From an uncultured Pseudomonadota bacterium (GTDB lineage Bacteria > Pseudomonadota > Alphaproteobacteria > Rs-D84), in the NCBI GenBank assembly GCA_902784345.1, contig CACZUD010000002.1, forward strand, positions 222,183 through 261,885: a DNA stretch of 39,703 bases, written 5' to 3'. The position numbers and the translations under genes are program-made. The notes under the pieces were generated by a model that was not told the origin of the DNA, did not search any database, and saw nothing but the letters and a program-made list of their open reading frames with translations. Below are positions 15,767 through 25,259 of the stretch, piece after piece. Positions within the stretch are counted from its first letter, which is position 1. Every line of letters begins with the position of its first letter.

Positions 15767-17311
15767 ATGTCTTTTGAATCTATGCCACGCCAGGATTTGT
15801 TATTAGCAATTGATTCTTTGGCCCAAGAAAAAATGATAGACAGAGAAACTGTTATCGAATCTTTGGAAGCAGCTATTGCAAAAATCGCAAAGCACAAATA
15901 TGGTGAAGAATTTAACATTGTTGCACACATAGACCGCAAAAATGGTGCAATACATGTAAAACGTTTGTTTGAAGTTATTGCGTCACCTGAATCAAAGGGT
16001 GAAGAATATGATGCAAATACAATGTTGACTGTGGATAAAGCAAAAAAATACGCACAAAATCCACAGGTCGGTGATGTGGTCGAAGATATGTTACCAGAAC
16101 CAGAATTTGGTCGTATGGCTTTCCAAACCGCGCGTCAAATCATGACTGCACGTGTAAGGGACGCTGAAAAAGGCAACCAATACGAAGAATTCAAAGACAA
16201 TATTGGTGATATTGTTAATGGTGTTGTTAAACGTATTGAATTTGGCAATGTTTTTGTTGATATTAACGGCAAAGCCGAAGGTTATATTAAAAACACAGAA
16301 TTAATTCCTGGTGAACGTTTGGCTGTTGGTGACAGGGTTCGTGCACTGATTATGGATGTTGTTCGTTCTAATTCCGGTCCACAGATTTTCTTGACCAGAA
16401 CACATCCAACATTTATGGAAAAATTGTTCACACAAGAAGTTCCAGAAATTTATGAAGGTGTTATTAAAATTAAATCTGTATCTCGTGCACCAGGTTCACA
16501 TGCGAAAATCGCAGTTGAAACCCAAGATCCATCTATTGATGCTGTTGGTATGACTGTTGGTATCAAGGGTACACGTATTCAACCTGTGATAAACGAATGC
16601 CACGGTGAAAAAATCGATGTTATTTTGTATTCAGAAGACCCAGCAGTATTTATCGTTAATGCTATGCAACCTGCAAAAGTTGCAAAGATTATCGTCGACG
16701 AAGATACTCACACTGCGGCAGTTGTCGTAACAGAAGATCAACAATCTTTGGCAATTGGTCGTCGTGGTCAAAATGTCCGCCTTGCGTCTCAATTAACAGG
16801 TTGGAATATCGATGTTATGAGCGAAGCTGAAGAACAAGAGCGTCGTGCAAAAGAATTCAAAGAAAAGACAGAATTGTTTACATCTGCGCTGGACGTGGAC
16901 GACACAATTGCACAATTGTTAATCACAGAAGGTTTCAGAACAATCGAAGAAATCGCTTATGTTGAACAATCTGAATTGGAATCTATCGAAGGTTTCAACA
17001 CAGAATTGGCAACAGAATTGCAAAATCGTGCAAAAGCATATCTTGCCAAGGTCGAACAAGATTATTTCGATAACGGTCATAAAATGGGAATGTCGGACGA
17101 TTTGTTGAAATTTGATTTCATTAAACGTCCTGTTATCATGAAATTGGGTGAAAATGGCATTAAATCTTTGTCTGATTTGGCAGACCTTGCATCTGATGAA
17201 TTGATTGAAATCTTGGGTGAAGACAATATGTCGGCGCGTCTTGCAGAACGTATAATCATGAAAGCGCGCGAATTAGCGTATGGAATTGTACCTGATTCAG
17301 ACGAAGAATAA
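15767..17311 (+). CDS. nusA: NusA transcription termination/antitermination factor
   Basis: This 514-residue protein has the NusA order. The N-terminal RNAP-binding domain (LAIDSLAQEKMIDRETVIESLEAAI) comes first, then an S1 domain at about 145-200 and two KH domains at about 200-350 (GRRGQNVRLASQLTGW). Two C-terminal acidic helix-hairpin-helix repeats follow (about 365-430 and 450-510). It modulates pausing, termination and rrn antitermination. A strong RBS (AAGGAG) lies before the ATG. rimP, which normally precedes it, is missing and infB follows after 31 bases without ylxR. Confidence 0.97.
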   Translation: MSFESMPRQDLLLAIDSLAQEKMIDRETVIESLEAAIAKIAKHKYGEEFNIVAHIDRKNGAIHVKRLFEVIASPESKGEEYDANTMLTVDKAKKYAQNPQVGDVVEDMLPEPEFGRMAFQTARQIMTARVRDAEKGNQYEEFKDNIGDIVNGVVKRIEFGNVFVDINGKAEGYIKNTELIPGERLAVGDRVRALIMDVVRSNSGPQIFLTRTHPTFMEKLFTQEVPEIYEGVIKIKSVSRAPGSHAKIAVETQDPSIDAVGMTVGIKGTRIQPVINECHGEKIDVILYSEDPAVFIVNAMQPAKVAKIIVDEDTHTAAVVVTEDQQSLAIGRRGQNVRLASQLTGWNIDVMSEAEEQERRAKEFKEKTELFTSALDVDDTIAQLLITEGFRTIEEIAYVEQSELESIEGFNTELATELQNRAKAYLAKVEQDYFDNGHKMGMSDDLLKFDFIKRPVIMKLGENGIKSLSDLADLASDELIEILGEDNMSARLAERIIMKARELAYGIVPDSDEE

Positions 17312-17342
17312 TAAAATATAAACATTAACCAAAGGTTAAAAT

Positions 17343-19742
17343 ATGGCAACATTAACATTGGGTAAATCTGTAACAGTTGGTGCAGTGCAAAGCAAAAAAG
17401 GCGATGCGGTCTTTGTAGAACGCCGTCGTCGTATTGTTGCGCCTGGCAATAATGAATTGCGCGAAGAACCGAAAAAGGTTGAAACTGTTCGTAATGCAGC
17501 AGATGAAAAATTGCGTGCCGTTCTGGAGGCTGCAAAGGCCCGCGATGAAGAACGCAGAAAACGCGAAGCCGAAGAAGAGGCTGCGCGTCGTGCCCGTGAA
17601 GCAGAAATAGAACGCGAAAACCGCGAATACGAAGCGGTCAAAGAACAACTGGCACAACGCGAAGCCGAAGTTGAACATGTTACAGAAGAACCTGTTGTGT
17701 TGCCTGCGCGTGAAAACACACACGAAAATAAAAAGAACAATGCGACATTTACAAACCATAATAATCGTCGTGATGAAGATGCTGATGATGTGCGCGGTCA
17801 AAAACAAAATCGTTTCAAAAAGGACTTCAAAAAAGGTGGAAAAATTTCTATCCACGATATTGTTATCGGTGGTGGGGATGATGACGATGATGAAGAAATT
17901 GGATTGCGTGGTGCAAACCGCAGACGTAGCGAAGCGTCATTAAAACGTTTTCGTGAAAAAGCGCGCGCTGTATTTACTGCACCACAAAAAGTGGAACATG
18001 TTGTTACACTTGGCGACACAATCACAGTCAAAGATTTGGCGGCTGCCATGGCTGAAAAAGTCGGAAATGTTATCAAGAAATTGATGGAAATGGGCATGAT
18101 GGCTTCACAAAATCAATCTATTGATGCAGATACTGCTGAATTGATAGCAACTGAATTTGGCGCGACAGTAAAACGCGTTGATGTAAAACCTTATGCCAAT
18201 ATTTTGGAAGAAGAACCACATGCCGACAGATTGCAACCACGTTATCCTGTGGTGACAGTTGTGGGACACGTTGATCATGGTAAAACCTCATTATTGGACG
18301 CGTTCCGTAATGCAAATGTTGTTGCAGGCGAAGCAGGCGGAATCACTCAACATATTTCTTCTTATGAAGTAAAAACAAAATCGGGCGCGGTAATCACTTT
18401 CCTTGATACCCCCGGCCACGAAACATTTACAGCAATGCGTGCGCGTGGTGCGCAAATTGCAGATATCGTTGTGTTGGTTGTTGCGGCTAATGATTCAATC
18501 ATGCCACAAACAATCGAAGCGATTAATCATATTCGTGCAGCTAAGGTTCCATTTATCGTTGCAATTAATAAATGCGACCTGCCCGAAGCCGACCCAATGC
18601 GTGTTAAAACAGACCTGTTGCAACAAGAAGTTCAGGTTGAAGATATGGGTGGCGATATTCAATGTGTTGAAATATCTGCAAAAACAAAAATGGGATTGGA
18701 CAAACTGGAAGAAGCGATTCTTTTACAGGCGGAAATCATGGATTTGAAAGCCGATCCAGAAATGTTGGCATCTGCCTATGTCGTCGAAGCAAAAATGGAA
18801 AAAGGACTTGGCGCGGTCGCAACTGTTTTAATCCGTCAGGGTACACTGTCTGTTGGTGATGTGTTTGTAGTTGGTGAAACATTTGGACGCGTTCGTGGTT
18901 TGATAAATTCAAACGGTGTTCGTGTTAAATCTGTTAAGCCAGGTCAACCAGCAATGGTACTGGGATTGGAATCTGTACCAAGCGCAGGTGATGAATTGCA
19001 CGTGATGGAAAATGAAGCACAAACACGTGAAGTTGCCGCATATCGTGCACAAAAAGCAAAAGATAAAGCAAACGCGGTTAAACGTTCATCACTCGAAGAA
19101 TTATTTGCAAAACGCGACGAAACAAAAAAATTAACTTTGCCTGTTATCTTGCGCGCAGACGTGCAAGGTTCGGTCGAAGCAATCTCTGATATGTTACGCG
19201 GATTTAATTCAGACAAAGCGGGCGTAGAATTATTGTCTGCCGGGGTTGGTCAAATTACCGAAGGTGATATCAGATTGGCAACTGCATCTGGCGCGGTCAT
19301 AATTGCATTTAACGTCCGCGCAGATTCTGCTGTTCGTGATATGGCGCGCAACAACGGTGTTGATATAAGATATCACAGTGTTGTTTATCGTATTACTGAC
19401 GAAATCAAAGAAATTTTGTCTGGAAAATTGGCACCTGAAAGACGCGAAAACTTTATTGGCTATGCAGATGTTATCGCATTGTTCACCGTGGGCAAAGGCG
19501 TTAAAGTTGCCGGTTGCCGTATGAGTGAAGGCACAATAAAGAAATCTGCGTTCGTTCGCTTGCTGCGTAACAATGTTGTTATTTACGATGGTAAAATTGG
19601 CGAATTGCGTCGTGAAAAGAACGAAGTAAACGAAGTTTCCAACGGTGTAGAATTCGGAATGAGTTTCGATAAATACAATGACCTGAAAGAAGGCGATCGT
19701 GTTGAATGTTACGAAGTCCAAGAAGTCAAAGCACAGTTGTAA
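17343..19742 (+). CDS. infB: Translation initiation factor IF-2
   Basis: This 799-residue protein has a charged N-terminus with a long Glu/Arg coiled-coil stretch (about 55-110), an IF2_N domain (about 220-275) and a G domain. G-domain motifs are GHVDHGKT near 307-314, DTPGHE near 356, NKCD near 409 and SAK near 443; the C1 and C2 domains follow. It is the GTPase that brings initiator tRNA to the 30S subunit. rbfA and truB, which often follow, are absent, and the transcript ends at a terminator shared with convergent skp. Confidence 0.97.
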   Translation: MATLTLGKSVTVGAVQSKKGDAVFVERRRRIVAPGNNELREEPKKVETVRNAADEKLRAVLEAAKARDEERRKREAEEEAARRAREAEIERENREYEAVKEQLAQREAEVEHVTEEPVVLPARENTHENKKNNATFTNHNNRRDEDADDVRGQKQNRFKKDFKKGGKISIHDIVIGGGDDDDDEEIGLRGANRRRSEASLKRFREKARAVFTAPQKVEHVVTLGDTITVKDLAAAMAEKVGNVIKKLMEMGMMASQNQSIDADTAELIATEFGATVKRVDVKPYANILEEEPHADRLQPRYPVVTVVGHVDHGKTSLLDAFRNANVVAGEAGGITQHISSYEVKTKSGAVITFLDTPGHETFTAMRARGAQIADIVVLVVAANDSIMPQTIEAINHIRAAKVPFIVAINKCDLPEADPMRVKTDLLQQEVQVEDMGGDIQCVEISAKTKMGLDKLEEAILLQAEIMDLKADPEMLASAYVVEAKMEKGLGAVATVLIRQGTLSVGDVFVVGETFGRVRGLINSNGVRVKSVKPGQPAMVLGLESVPSAGDELHVMENEAQTREVAAYRAQKAKDKANAVKRSSLEELFAKRDETKKLTLPVILRADVQGSVEAISDMLRGFNSDKAGVELLSAGVGQITEGDIRLATASGAVIIAFNVRADSAVRDMARNNGVDIRYHSVVYRITDEIKEILSGKLAPERRENFIGYADVIALFTVGKGVKVAGCRMSEGTIKKSAFVRLLRNNVVIYDGKIGELRREKNEVNEVSNGVEFGMSFDKYNDLKEGDRVECYEVQEVKAQL

Positions 19743-19760
19743 TTATCGTTTTAAACAAAC

Positions 19761-19795
19761 ATAAAAAAAACACCGGCATTTGCCGGTGTTTTTCA
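19761..19795. terminator. Bidirectional terminator between infB and skp
   Basis: CACCGGCA (19771-19778) and TGCCGGTG (19781-19788) with A run before and T run after. It is identical in stem and loop to the one after pal, and serves two convergent genes. Confidence 0.85.
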
Positions 19796-19808
19796 AAAAG
19801 TTTATTTA

Positions 19809-20465
19809 TTATAAACCCTTTGGTTTTTCCATTTTTACAGATGAAACTTTTTTGTTCAAAGAACTTACAACTTCGTCTGTGATATCTAAATTTTTTACGT
19901 TTTCACCAGTACGCGCCATACGTCCATCAATCACCAAAGACAAGTTTTTCTTTGCAATGATTTTTTGAATAACTGGATCCAAATGTTCTTTTTGGATTTT
20001 GTTCAAAGCGCTTTGATAAGAAACTTCGATTGATTGTGCGCTTTCAGAAATATGACGTTGGAAATCATTAACACGACGTTGATAATCGACAACGCGTCTT
20101 TGTAATGCTTCTTGGGATAAAATATCTTGAGATTTTTCAATGTCTGCTTTTTCTTTTTCAATAGCTTTTTGTTCTTTTTCTAATTTTGCCTTCAAAGCTT
20201 TTTCATAGTCTGCGCGTTGTTTGTGCAAATCTTCCAAAACTTTTGCATCAGTTTGGATTTTGTCCATGCTGACAATCGCGATGCGCAAATCGGATGCTTT
20301 TGCTGCGTCTGTTGTTACGGATGCTGTCGCTTCATCAACAGATACTGGTGCTTTTGCCATATGAGATATTGCCAATCCCCCCAACAAAGCAACAACAACA
20401 ACCGCTGTCGCGATAATGCCCATTTTAGTATAATTTTTTACAGGTGAATTTATTTGTTTTGTCAT
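19809..20465 (-). CDS. Skp/OmpH-family periplasmic chaperone with N-terminal membrane anchor
   Basis: 218 residues. A hydrophobic segment at about 14-34 (MGIIATAVVVVALLGGLAI) lacks an obvious cleavage site, so an anchor is likely. After a linker come IAIVSMDKIQTDAKVLEDLHKQRADYEKALKAKLE, a long Lys/Glu/Gln-rich coiled coil (about 80-150) and NLSLVIDGRMARTGENVKNLDITDEVV. This is the Skp pattern, with the closing strand that forms the trimer core. Skp holds unfolded outer-membrane proteins. It is usually near bamA and lpxD, but lpxD is 13 kb away here. GGAGAAAAC precedes the ATG. Confidence 0.85.
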   Translation of the reverse strand: MTKQINSPVKNYTKMGIIATAVVVVALLGGLAISHMAKAPVSVDEATASVTTDAAKASDLRIAIVSMDKIQTDAKVLEDLHKQRADYEKALKAKLEKEQKAIEKEKADIEKSQDILSQEALQRRVVDYQRRVNDFQRHISESAQSIEVSYQSALNKIQKEHLDPVIQKIIAKKNLSLVIDGRMARTGENVKNLDITDEVVSSLNKKVSSVKMEKPKGL

Positions 20466-20515
20466 GTTTTCTCCTTTTTTTATTTTTTTTCTCGATAAAC
20501 AATAATTAAAATCAA

Positions 20516-20550
20516 AAAAATCTTGTAAACTTCGATTTTTTAAGATTTTT
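20516..20550 (-). terminator. Possible AT-rich terminator of the dnaX-OmpA operon
   Basis: AAAAATCTT (20516-20524) and AAGATTTTT (20542-20550) are perfect inverted copies. On the minus strand the stem is followed by TTTGATTTT. The stem is weak because it has only A-T pairs and a single G-C, so the call is tentative. Confidence 0.35.
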
Positions 20551-20569
20551 CTAATTATTTATTCTCGTG

Positions 20570-20641
20570 TTCGCTCGGCTTATGCCTGCGCGGCAATCGT
20601 AACGTTTTTACTTCGCTGCGCTTGTAAAACCTACTGCTTGT
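20570..20641. repeat. Dispersed intergenic repeat, copy B
   Basis: Blocks TTCGCTCGGC, TGCCTGCGCG, a T run and TGCTTGT occur in the same order as at 8799-8859, with different spacing inside. It fills much of the 235-base gap between skp and the OmpA lipoprotein gene. Confidence 0.45.
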
Positions 20642-20700
20642 CCTTTTTGTTTGTTTGTATGTCAAGAATATAACAATTTTTATATAAAAAAGCAAAATAT

Positions 20701-21381
20701 TTATCGCGCCGGCGTTATGCGTATTTCAACGCGTCGATTCATCAATCGACCAACGTCATCTTGGGCGGCAATAGGTCGTGCCGCGCCACGTCCAACGATA
20801 AACATGCGCGCGGTTGAAACATCGTGTTGTGCGAAATATACACCTGTGCGTTGTGCCATATCCAAAGACAGTGCGTATGCCGCGTTTTTATCACTCATAG
20901 AATCTGTATATCCTGCGATTTCAAAAAATGTCGCATTGTATTTATTCAAAATTTTAGAAATTGTTTTAAGTGTATCTGCGCCGTCTGGCGATATATCTGC
21001 AACGTTTGGTTTCATTATGCTGTCGCGAACAAGAATCACGACCACATCTGTTCCTGCGCGTTGAACTGAAATCCCCGGCTTGCGCAGCGCGTCATACAAT
21101 TCGTATTCAAGTCCCGCCATATAGTTAACTAAAATTGCATTATCAATACTGTTCTTGTCGCCGTATTGCATTTTTTCAGACAATTCGCCAGTCTGTGTAA
21201 TTATTTTACCGCCATGCCCCATATATATTGGTAATTTTGCAGTGCGCGCAGTTTCTGTCATATCCATAAAACTGGCACCGGCAAGATATTGATTCCATGT
21301 GTTGCGCTGTGGACTGTGGTATTGCAAACAACCGCTAAGTCCGAAACACAAACAGATAAAAATAATTTTTTTTAAATTCAT
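20701..21381 (-). CDS. OmpA-family lipoprotein
   Basis: 226 residues. The signal peptide has lipobox LSGC (Cys18). A unique middle region (about 30-110) is followed by an OmpA-like peptidoglycan-binding domain at about 120-226: IAGYTDSMSDKNAAYALSLDMAQRTGVYF, then FIVGRGAARPIAAQDDVGRLMNRRVEIRI. The Asp and Arg that contact diaminopimelate in this family are present. It probably tethers the outer membrane to the wall. It is separate from pal and starts 3 bases after the upstream prepilin gene, so the two are co-expressed. Confidence 0.86.
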   Translation of the reverse strand: MNLKKIIFICLCFGLSGCLQYHSPQRNTWNQYLAGASFMDMTETARTAKLPIYMGHGGKIITQTGELSEKMQYGDKNSIDNAILVNYMAGLEYELYDALRKPGISVQRAGTDVVVILVRDSIMKPNVADISPDGADTLKTISKILNKYNATFFEIAGYTDSMSDKNAAYALSLDMAQRTGVYFAQHDVSTARMFIVGRGAARPIAAQDDVGRLMNRRVEIRITPAR

Positions 21382-21384
21382 GTC

Positions 21385-21840
21385 TTATTGTGCAAAAAAT
21401 GATATTTTATTGTCGCCCATTTTTAAGCAATATGAAGAATCGCCAGAATCATAATCGTTGACTTTGATATGGGTAACCCAATCCAGTTTCTTGGTTGTGA
21501 AATATGCACATTCATCATAAGTCAAATTAACCAAATTGATTGAAAATTCTGTGCCGTCGATGCTGCTGGTTATGGACCAGTCTTTTCCGCCCGCCGGTGC
21601 TTTGTCATTAGTTAGTGCACCTGCTTCTATTAAAAAACCAACAGATACCGGTTGGTACCCAGAATATTCCAAAAGTGTTTTGGTCTTTGTTGCTATGTTT
21701 TCTAAATTACTTGCCGCAATCAGTCTTTTTTGTTTTTGATTTGTCGAATTATATATCGCATAAGTACCAGAAATCATAATCGCGCCAATAGCCAACACGC
21801 CGATAATTTCAATTAATGAACGTCCTGATTGTTCCCTCAT
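21385..21840 (-). CDS. Small type IV prepilin-like protein
   Basis: This 151-residue protein has a short leader, MREQSG, then RSLIEIIGVLAIGAIMISGTYAIY. That is a prepilin cleavage site after Gly6 with Glu at +5 and a hydrophobic assembly helix. The C-terminal part has two Cys (YDECAYF and SYCLK), as in the disulfide-bonded D-region of pilins. Size and N-terminus resemble type IVb or PilS-like major pilins. It is 14 bases downstream of dnaX and 3 upstream of the OmpA lipoprotein. No assembly genes are near; it may be the major subunit used with the larger pilins at 23.9-27.8 kb (inference). Confidence 0.78.
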   Translation of the reverse strand: MREQSGRSLIEIIGVLAIGAIMISGTYAIYNSTNQKQKRLIAASNLENIATKTKTLLEYSGYQPVSVGFLIEAGALTNDKAPAGGKDWSITSSIDGTEFSINLVNLTYDECAYFTTKKLDWVTHIKVNDYDSGDSSYCLKMGDNKISFFAQ

Positions 21841-21854
21841 CTTTCACCCCTGTT

Positions 21855-23384
21855 TTATTTTGATATGTTCACAATTTCAGCATCTTCGAATAAATTCATT
21901 GCGCTGGCCACCATCGGATCGGCCTCTATTTCAGATTTTGTGTGTTCTGAAAGAGTTTGTTGATGTGGTGCGTCTTGAATCAATTCAATATTCCAATTTT
22001 TTCCGGTTTTGTCTTTCAGCCACAGTGCCAATTTTTGCGAAAAATCTTTATCGCCTTTGCGGTCAAAATATTTAATAGCACCATTTGTAAATTCTGTTAT
22101 TTCAAGATTTGAAGTATAATAAGAATACAGCAACAATTCACGAGAGTTTTGCAATGCATTTGCCAATTCATCAGATGTATTTATTTCAATGAAATTTGAT
22201 TTTTCTGCCGGCTTTTCAACCTGTTTTACAGGTGCGCTTTCCGCATTTTGTTTTAACAATTCTGAAACAGGGGGCATATCTGCAATATGCATCAATCGAA
22301 CAATCAACATATCAAAACATTGCTTTTGATTGTTTGATGCTTGCAATTCAGGAACTGCTGCAATCATAACCTGCCATATACGCGAAAGAGTGTTCAATGA
22401 AACGGTTTCGTTTATCTTTTTGATGGTTTCACGTTGATCGGCAGTATACGGTGAAGATGTTACATCTTGCAAACGCAGTGATGGATACATGCGTGTTGCC
22501 CAATGGGTCCATTCCATCATATCATTCAACAACATTGTTAAATCTGCGCCGTTATTGTAAATTTCATCTAATTTGTTTAATGCAGCATTAACATCACCAG
22601 ATAAAACAATTTTCATAAAATTAACAACTGTTCCGCGGTCTGTTCTTTTCAACATATCAAGAACCGCGCCTTCGTCGACATGGCCACCTGTTTGTGCGAT
22701 TGCTTGATCAAGAAGTGAAAGCCCGTCGCGCACAGAACCATCTGCTGCGCGTGCTAATAATTCATTTGCGCCATCAGATAATTCTATGTGTTCTTGTTCT
22801 GCAACCCACGCAAAATGTTTCTTTAATGTTTCCACAGGAACGCGTGCCAAATCAAAACGTTGACAGCGCGACAAAATGGTAACAGGAACTTTTCTTATTT
22901 CTGTTGTAGCCAAAATAAATATTACATGTGCAGGCGGCTCTTCCAATGTTTTAAGCAATGCATTAAATGCACTGGTTGATAACATGTGAACTTCGTCGAT
23001 AATATAAACTTTGTACCTTGCATTTGTTGGACGATAAAGCGCCGCGTCTAAAATTTCACGCATATTATCAACACCTGTATGGGAAGCCGCGTCAATTTCC
23101 ATTACGTCAATATGTTGACCTGCGGCAATTGCACGACAGTTTTCACAAATCCCACATGGTTTAGATGTTGCATGATCAGACGATAAACAATTTAATGCCT
23201 TGGCTAAAATACGTGCTGTACTTGTTTTGCCTGTTCCGCGAATTCCAGTAAAAATATATGCGTGTGCAATACGACCCGTATTAATAGCAGTAGTTAATGT
23301 CTTTACTAAAACATCCTGTCCAATAAGAGATTCGAAATCTTGACTACGGTATTTGCGGGCTAAAACAGTATAATTATTATCCAT
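21855..23384 (-). CDS. dnaX: DnaX, DNA polymerase III gamma/tau subunit
   Basis: 509 residues from the ATG at 23384, which has AGAGGAA upstream. The clamp-loader AAA+ domain carries Walker A GIRGTGKTS (47-55), zinc Cys66, 77, 80 and 83, and DEVH at 130-133. Domain III follows and a C-terminal tau-like region with AESAPVKQVEKPAEK linker extends to 509. It loads the beta clamp and ties polymerases to the helicase. I saw no A6G-type slippery site for a shortened gamma form. The common dnaX-ybaB-recR order is broken; a prepilin gene follows instead. Confidence 0.96.
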   Translation of the reverse strand: MDNNYTVLARKYRSQDFESLIGQDVLVKTLTTAINTGRIAHAYIFTGIRGTGKTSTARILAKALNCLSSDHATSKPCGICENCRAIAAGQHIDVMEIDAASHTGVDNMREILDAALYRPTNARYKVYIIDEVHMLSTSAFNALLKTLEEPPAHVIFILATTEIRKVPVTILSRCQRFDLARVPVETLKKHFAWVAEQEHIELSDGANELLARAADGSVRDGLSLLDQAIAQTGGHVDEGAVLDMLKRTDRGTVVNFMKIVLSGDVNAALNKLDEIYNNGADLTMLLNDMMEWTHWATRMYPSLRLQDVTSSPYTADQRETIKKINETVSLNTLSRIWQVMIAAVPELQASNNQKQCFDMLIVRLMHIADMPPVSELLKQNAESAPVKQVEKPAEKSNFIEINTSDELANALQNSRELLLYSYYTSNLEITEFTNGAIKYFDRKGDKDFSQKLALWLKDKTGKNWNIELIQDAPHQQTLSEHTKSEIEADPMVASAMNLFEDAEIVNISK

Positions 23385-23447
23385 AATGCTTCCTCTGTCG
23401 GAAAGCATAGCAAATAAATATGCGATTTCAATAAAAAACAGACCAAA

Positions 23448-23753
23448 TTATTTCAAATTTGTAATAAAATCTGGAAAGCCGATTTCTTCGTCTTCGCTAT
23501 CTGTGTTTTCCGTATTAACGGCGGCTTCTTCTGGAATTGGTGTTTTATCTTTTGGGTCGCGTTGAGAATCTATTTTAATCTGTTCTTCGTTTACAATGCG
23601 TCCATAATGTTCCGCAGCTTGTAAAAGGCGTTCGCGTTCGATTTCATCGCTGGTTTGACGCGCTTGGTCAATATATTGTTTTCTTTTTTGACGCCATTTA
23701 TGACAGCGTTGAATCATCTGACCCACAGATGTTTGGTTTTTTTTACTTGGCAT
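23448..23753 (-). CDS. DUF4167-like small protein
   Basis: This 101-residue, highly charged protein has the segment RKQYIDQARQTSDEIERERLLQAAEHYGRIVNEEQ (about 24-58, split here as a description only). It resembles the alphaproteobacterial DUF4167 core, in which a helix with A-x-GD is followed by LQHAEHY-RI. It is shorter than most members, lacking the long basic/Asn-rich N-terminus. The C-terminus is acidic (NTENTDSEDEEIGF). It lies upstream of dnaX on the same strand, 63 bases away. Function is unknown; nucleic-acid binding is sometimes supposed. Confidence 0.65.
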   Translation of the reverse strand: MPSKKNQTSVGQMIQRCHKWRQKRKQYIDQARQTSDEIERERLLQAAEHYGRIVNEEQIKIDSQRDPKDKTPIPEEAAVNTENTDSEDEEIGFPDFITNLK

Positions 23754-23856
23754 TTTTTTTACTTTTTATGTTCTAAGGAAATAAACTTTTCAAATAACAA
23801 ACTTAAATTCATTATTTGTTCTTAAACAACTTAATATTAAAACATCTTAAAACTGA

Positions 23857-23885
23857 TTGCAATAATTTTTTTCAATTGCTATGCT
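23857..23885 (+). promoter_or_regulatory. Possible promoter of the large-pilin operon
   Basis: TTGCAA (23857-23862), a 17-base spacer and TATGCT (23880-23885). It is followed at once by a very strong RBS, AGGAGGGGG, at about 23895-23903. A short leader of 10-15 bases would result. Confidence 0.45.
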
Positions 23886-23906
23886 TAACTTCGTAGGAGG
23901 GGGTAT

Positions 23907-25259
23907 TTGCAAAAACAGTCTGGTAATTTCTTGTTGCAAGCGTTATTAGCATTAACTTTGGTTTTTGCTTTTATGCCGTTTTTTGCACGCAGTATTTCTT
24001 CACGTGATACGGCTGCTCAAATGTATGCTGCTACGGAACAAATAGAATCCGCTTACGGTGCGGCACGCACATATTTGTATGAAGAAAAAGACAACCTTCC
24101 ATATAAAAAACAAGAATTAAACGGGGAAGAATTTGTTTCTGTTTTAGAAAATTATGGGCTGCCGTTGGGGTATATTCCTGAAACATATTTTAATCAAAAA
24201 ATATCTTTAATTATAGATAAAAACGAAGAAGGTGTTTTTGGTTTTATAAATGTAACCAGTGGTAAATTATCAAAACTGCAGTTGGCAGAATTGGCGCGCA
24301 GAATCGGTTTTTATGCACATGTTCATGGTAATAATATCGAAGTAGATATACCACTTGATATAAAATACAGCGATATTGTTTCTAAAAAAGAAACAAACGA
24401 ACAAGTTGGTTTTTTATCAGAATTGGATATGGGTGATAAAAGCATAGATAAAATAGGTGTTTTGTTTGCCAGAAATGGTGCCTTTGAAAGTGCACAATTT
24501 AATACACTGTCTCTTTATGGTTTAGAAGAAAGCAGAAAAGATAAGAATAAAATTTCGGATTTGTACACAAACAAAGCGGTGTTTCAAACTGCAGATGGCG
24601 GGGCGGCATTGTCTTTGTCGCGTGGCGAAATAAATACATCTGCTGCATCTTTGCGTACTATCGCCAGATTTGGAACAACAGGTGGTTTTGAATCAAACGT
24701 TGCCTCTGTATACGATTTTTCAATGACAGAAGGTCGTACTGGTTTTACTGGACCTGCTGATTGGTTGGTGCGTGGTTCTGTGCGAGCAGACAACTTCAGT
24801 TTTAATGTGGACAGATTAGATATAGGTTCTTATTTGGATGCGTCGCGCGGTCAAGATGTTTATATAGATCCAGAAAGTTTGTCTTATGTCACCAGTAAAG
24901 GTGTTGATGTAAAAAATATATATGCTGCAAATATATCGTTACGTGATCAGACATCTTATGGTTTGTTGAATGGTCAATCTGGTGTTTTGTTGGTCGATAT
25001 AAGACCTGCCGGAACTTCACTTTTGCCAGATGTTTTTGTTGATGGCATAAATAACGATTCTTTTGAAATTATTGCAGACCCAAAAGATACAAGCGGCAAA
25101 GTAGTTTCTTGTAGAGATATAATCAGCCAAATGGATGTAGATTATAACAGCAAATCTTTGGCACAGAATATCATTTGCCAATATGTTTTTTGGCAACGTT
25201 TAGAAACAAGAATAAATATAAAACAATGCTTACAGAGTGGACGCAGTGATTGTATGTAA
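23907..25259 (+). CDS. Large prepilin-like protein A
   Basis: 450 residues from a TTG start behind AGGAGGGGG. The leader MQKQSG precedes NFLLQALLALTLVFAFMPFFA. This is a prepilin-type site after Gly6, but residue +5 is Gln instead of Glu. The first 130 residues are mixed. The rest is strand-rich with many Ser, Asp and Asn and pieces such as GGAALSLSRGEINTSAASLRTIARFG. The end is Cys-rich: four Cys in the last 60 residues, the last one residue from the stop. The pattern suggests a minor or tip pilin carrying a big C-terminal domain. It is the first of three such genes and overlaps the next by 23 bases. No known family was recognised for the C-terminal part. Confidence 0.72.
   Translation: MQKQSGNFLLQALLALTLVFAFMPFFARSISSRDTAAQMYAATEQIESAYGAARTYLYEEKDNLPYKKQELNGEEFVSVLENYGLPLGYIPETYFNQKISLIIDKNEEGVFGFINVTSGKLSKLQLAELARRIGFYAHVHGNNIEVDIPLDIKYSDIVSKKETNEQVGFLSELDMGDKSIDKIGVLFARNGAFESAQFNTLSLYGLEESRKDKNKISDLYTNKAVFQTADGGAALSLSRGEINTSAASLRTIARFGTTGGFESNVASVYDFSMTEGRTGFTGPADWLVRGSVRADNFSFNVDRLDIGSYLDASRGQDVYIDPESLSYVTSKGVDVKNIYAANISLRDQTSYGLLNGQSGVLLVDIRPAGTSLLPDVFVDGINNDSFEIIADPKDTSGKVVSCRDIISQMDVDYNSKSLAQNIICQYVFWQRLETRINIKQCLQSGRSDCM

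Noticed and set aside
21855-23384. Programmed frameshift in dnaX making a gamma form
   Set aside because: No A6G-type slippery run with a following stem was seen in the region after domain III.
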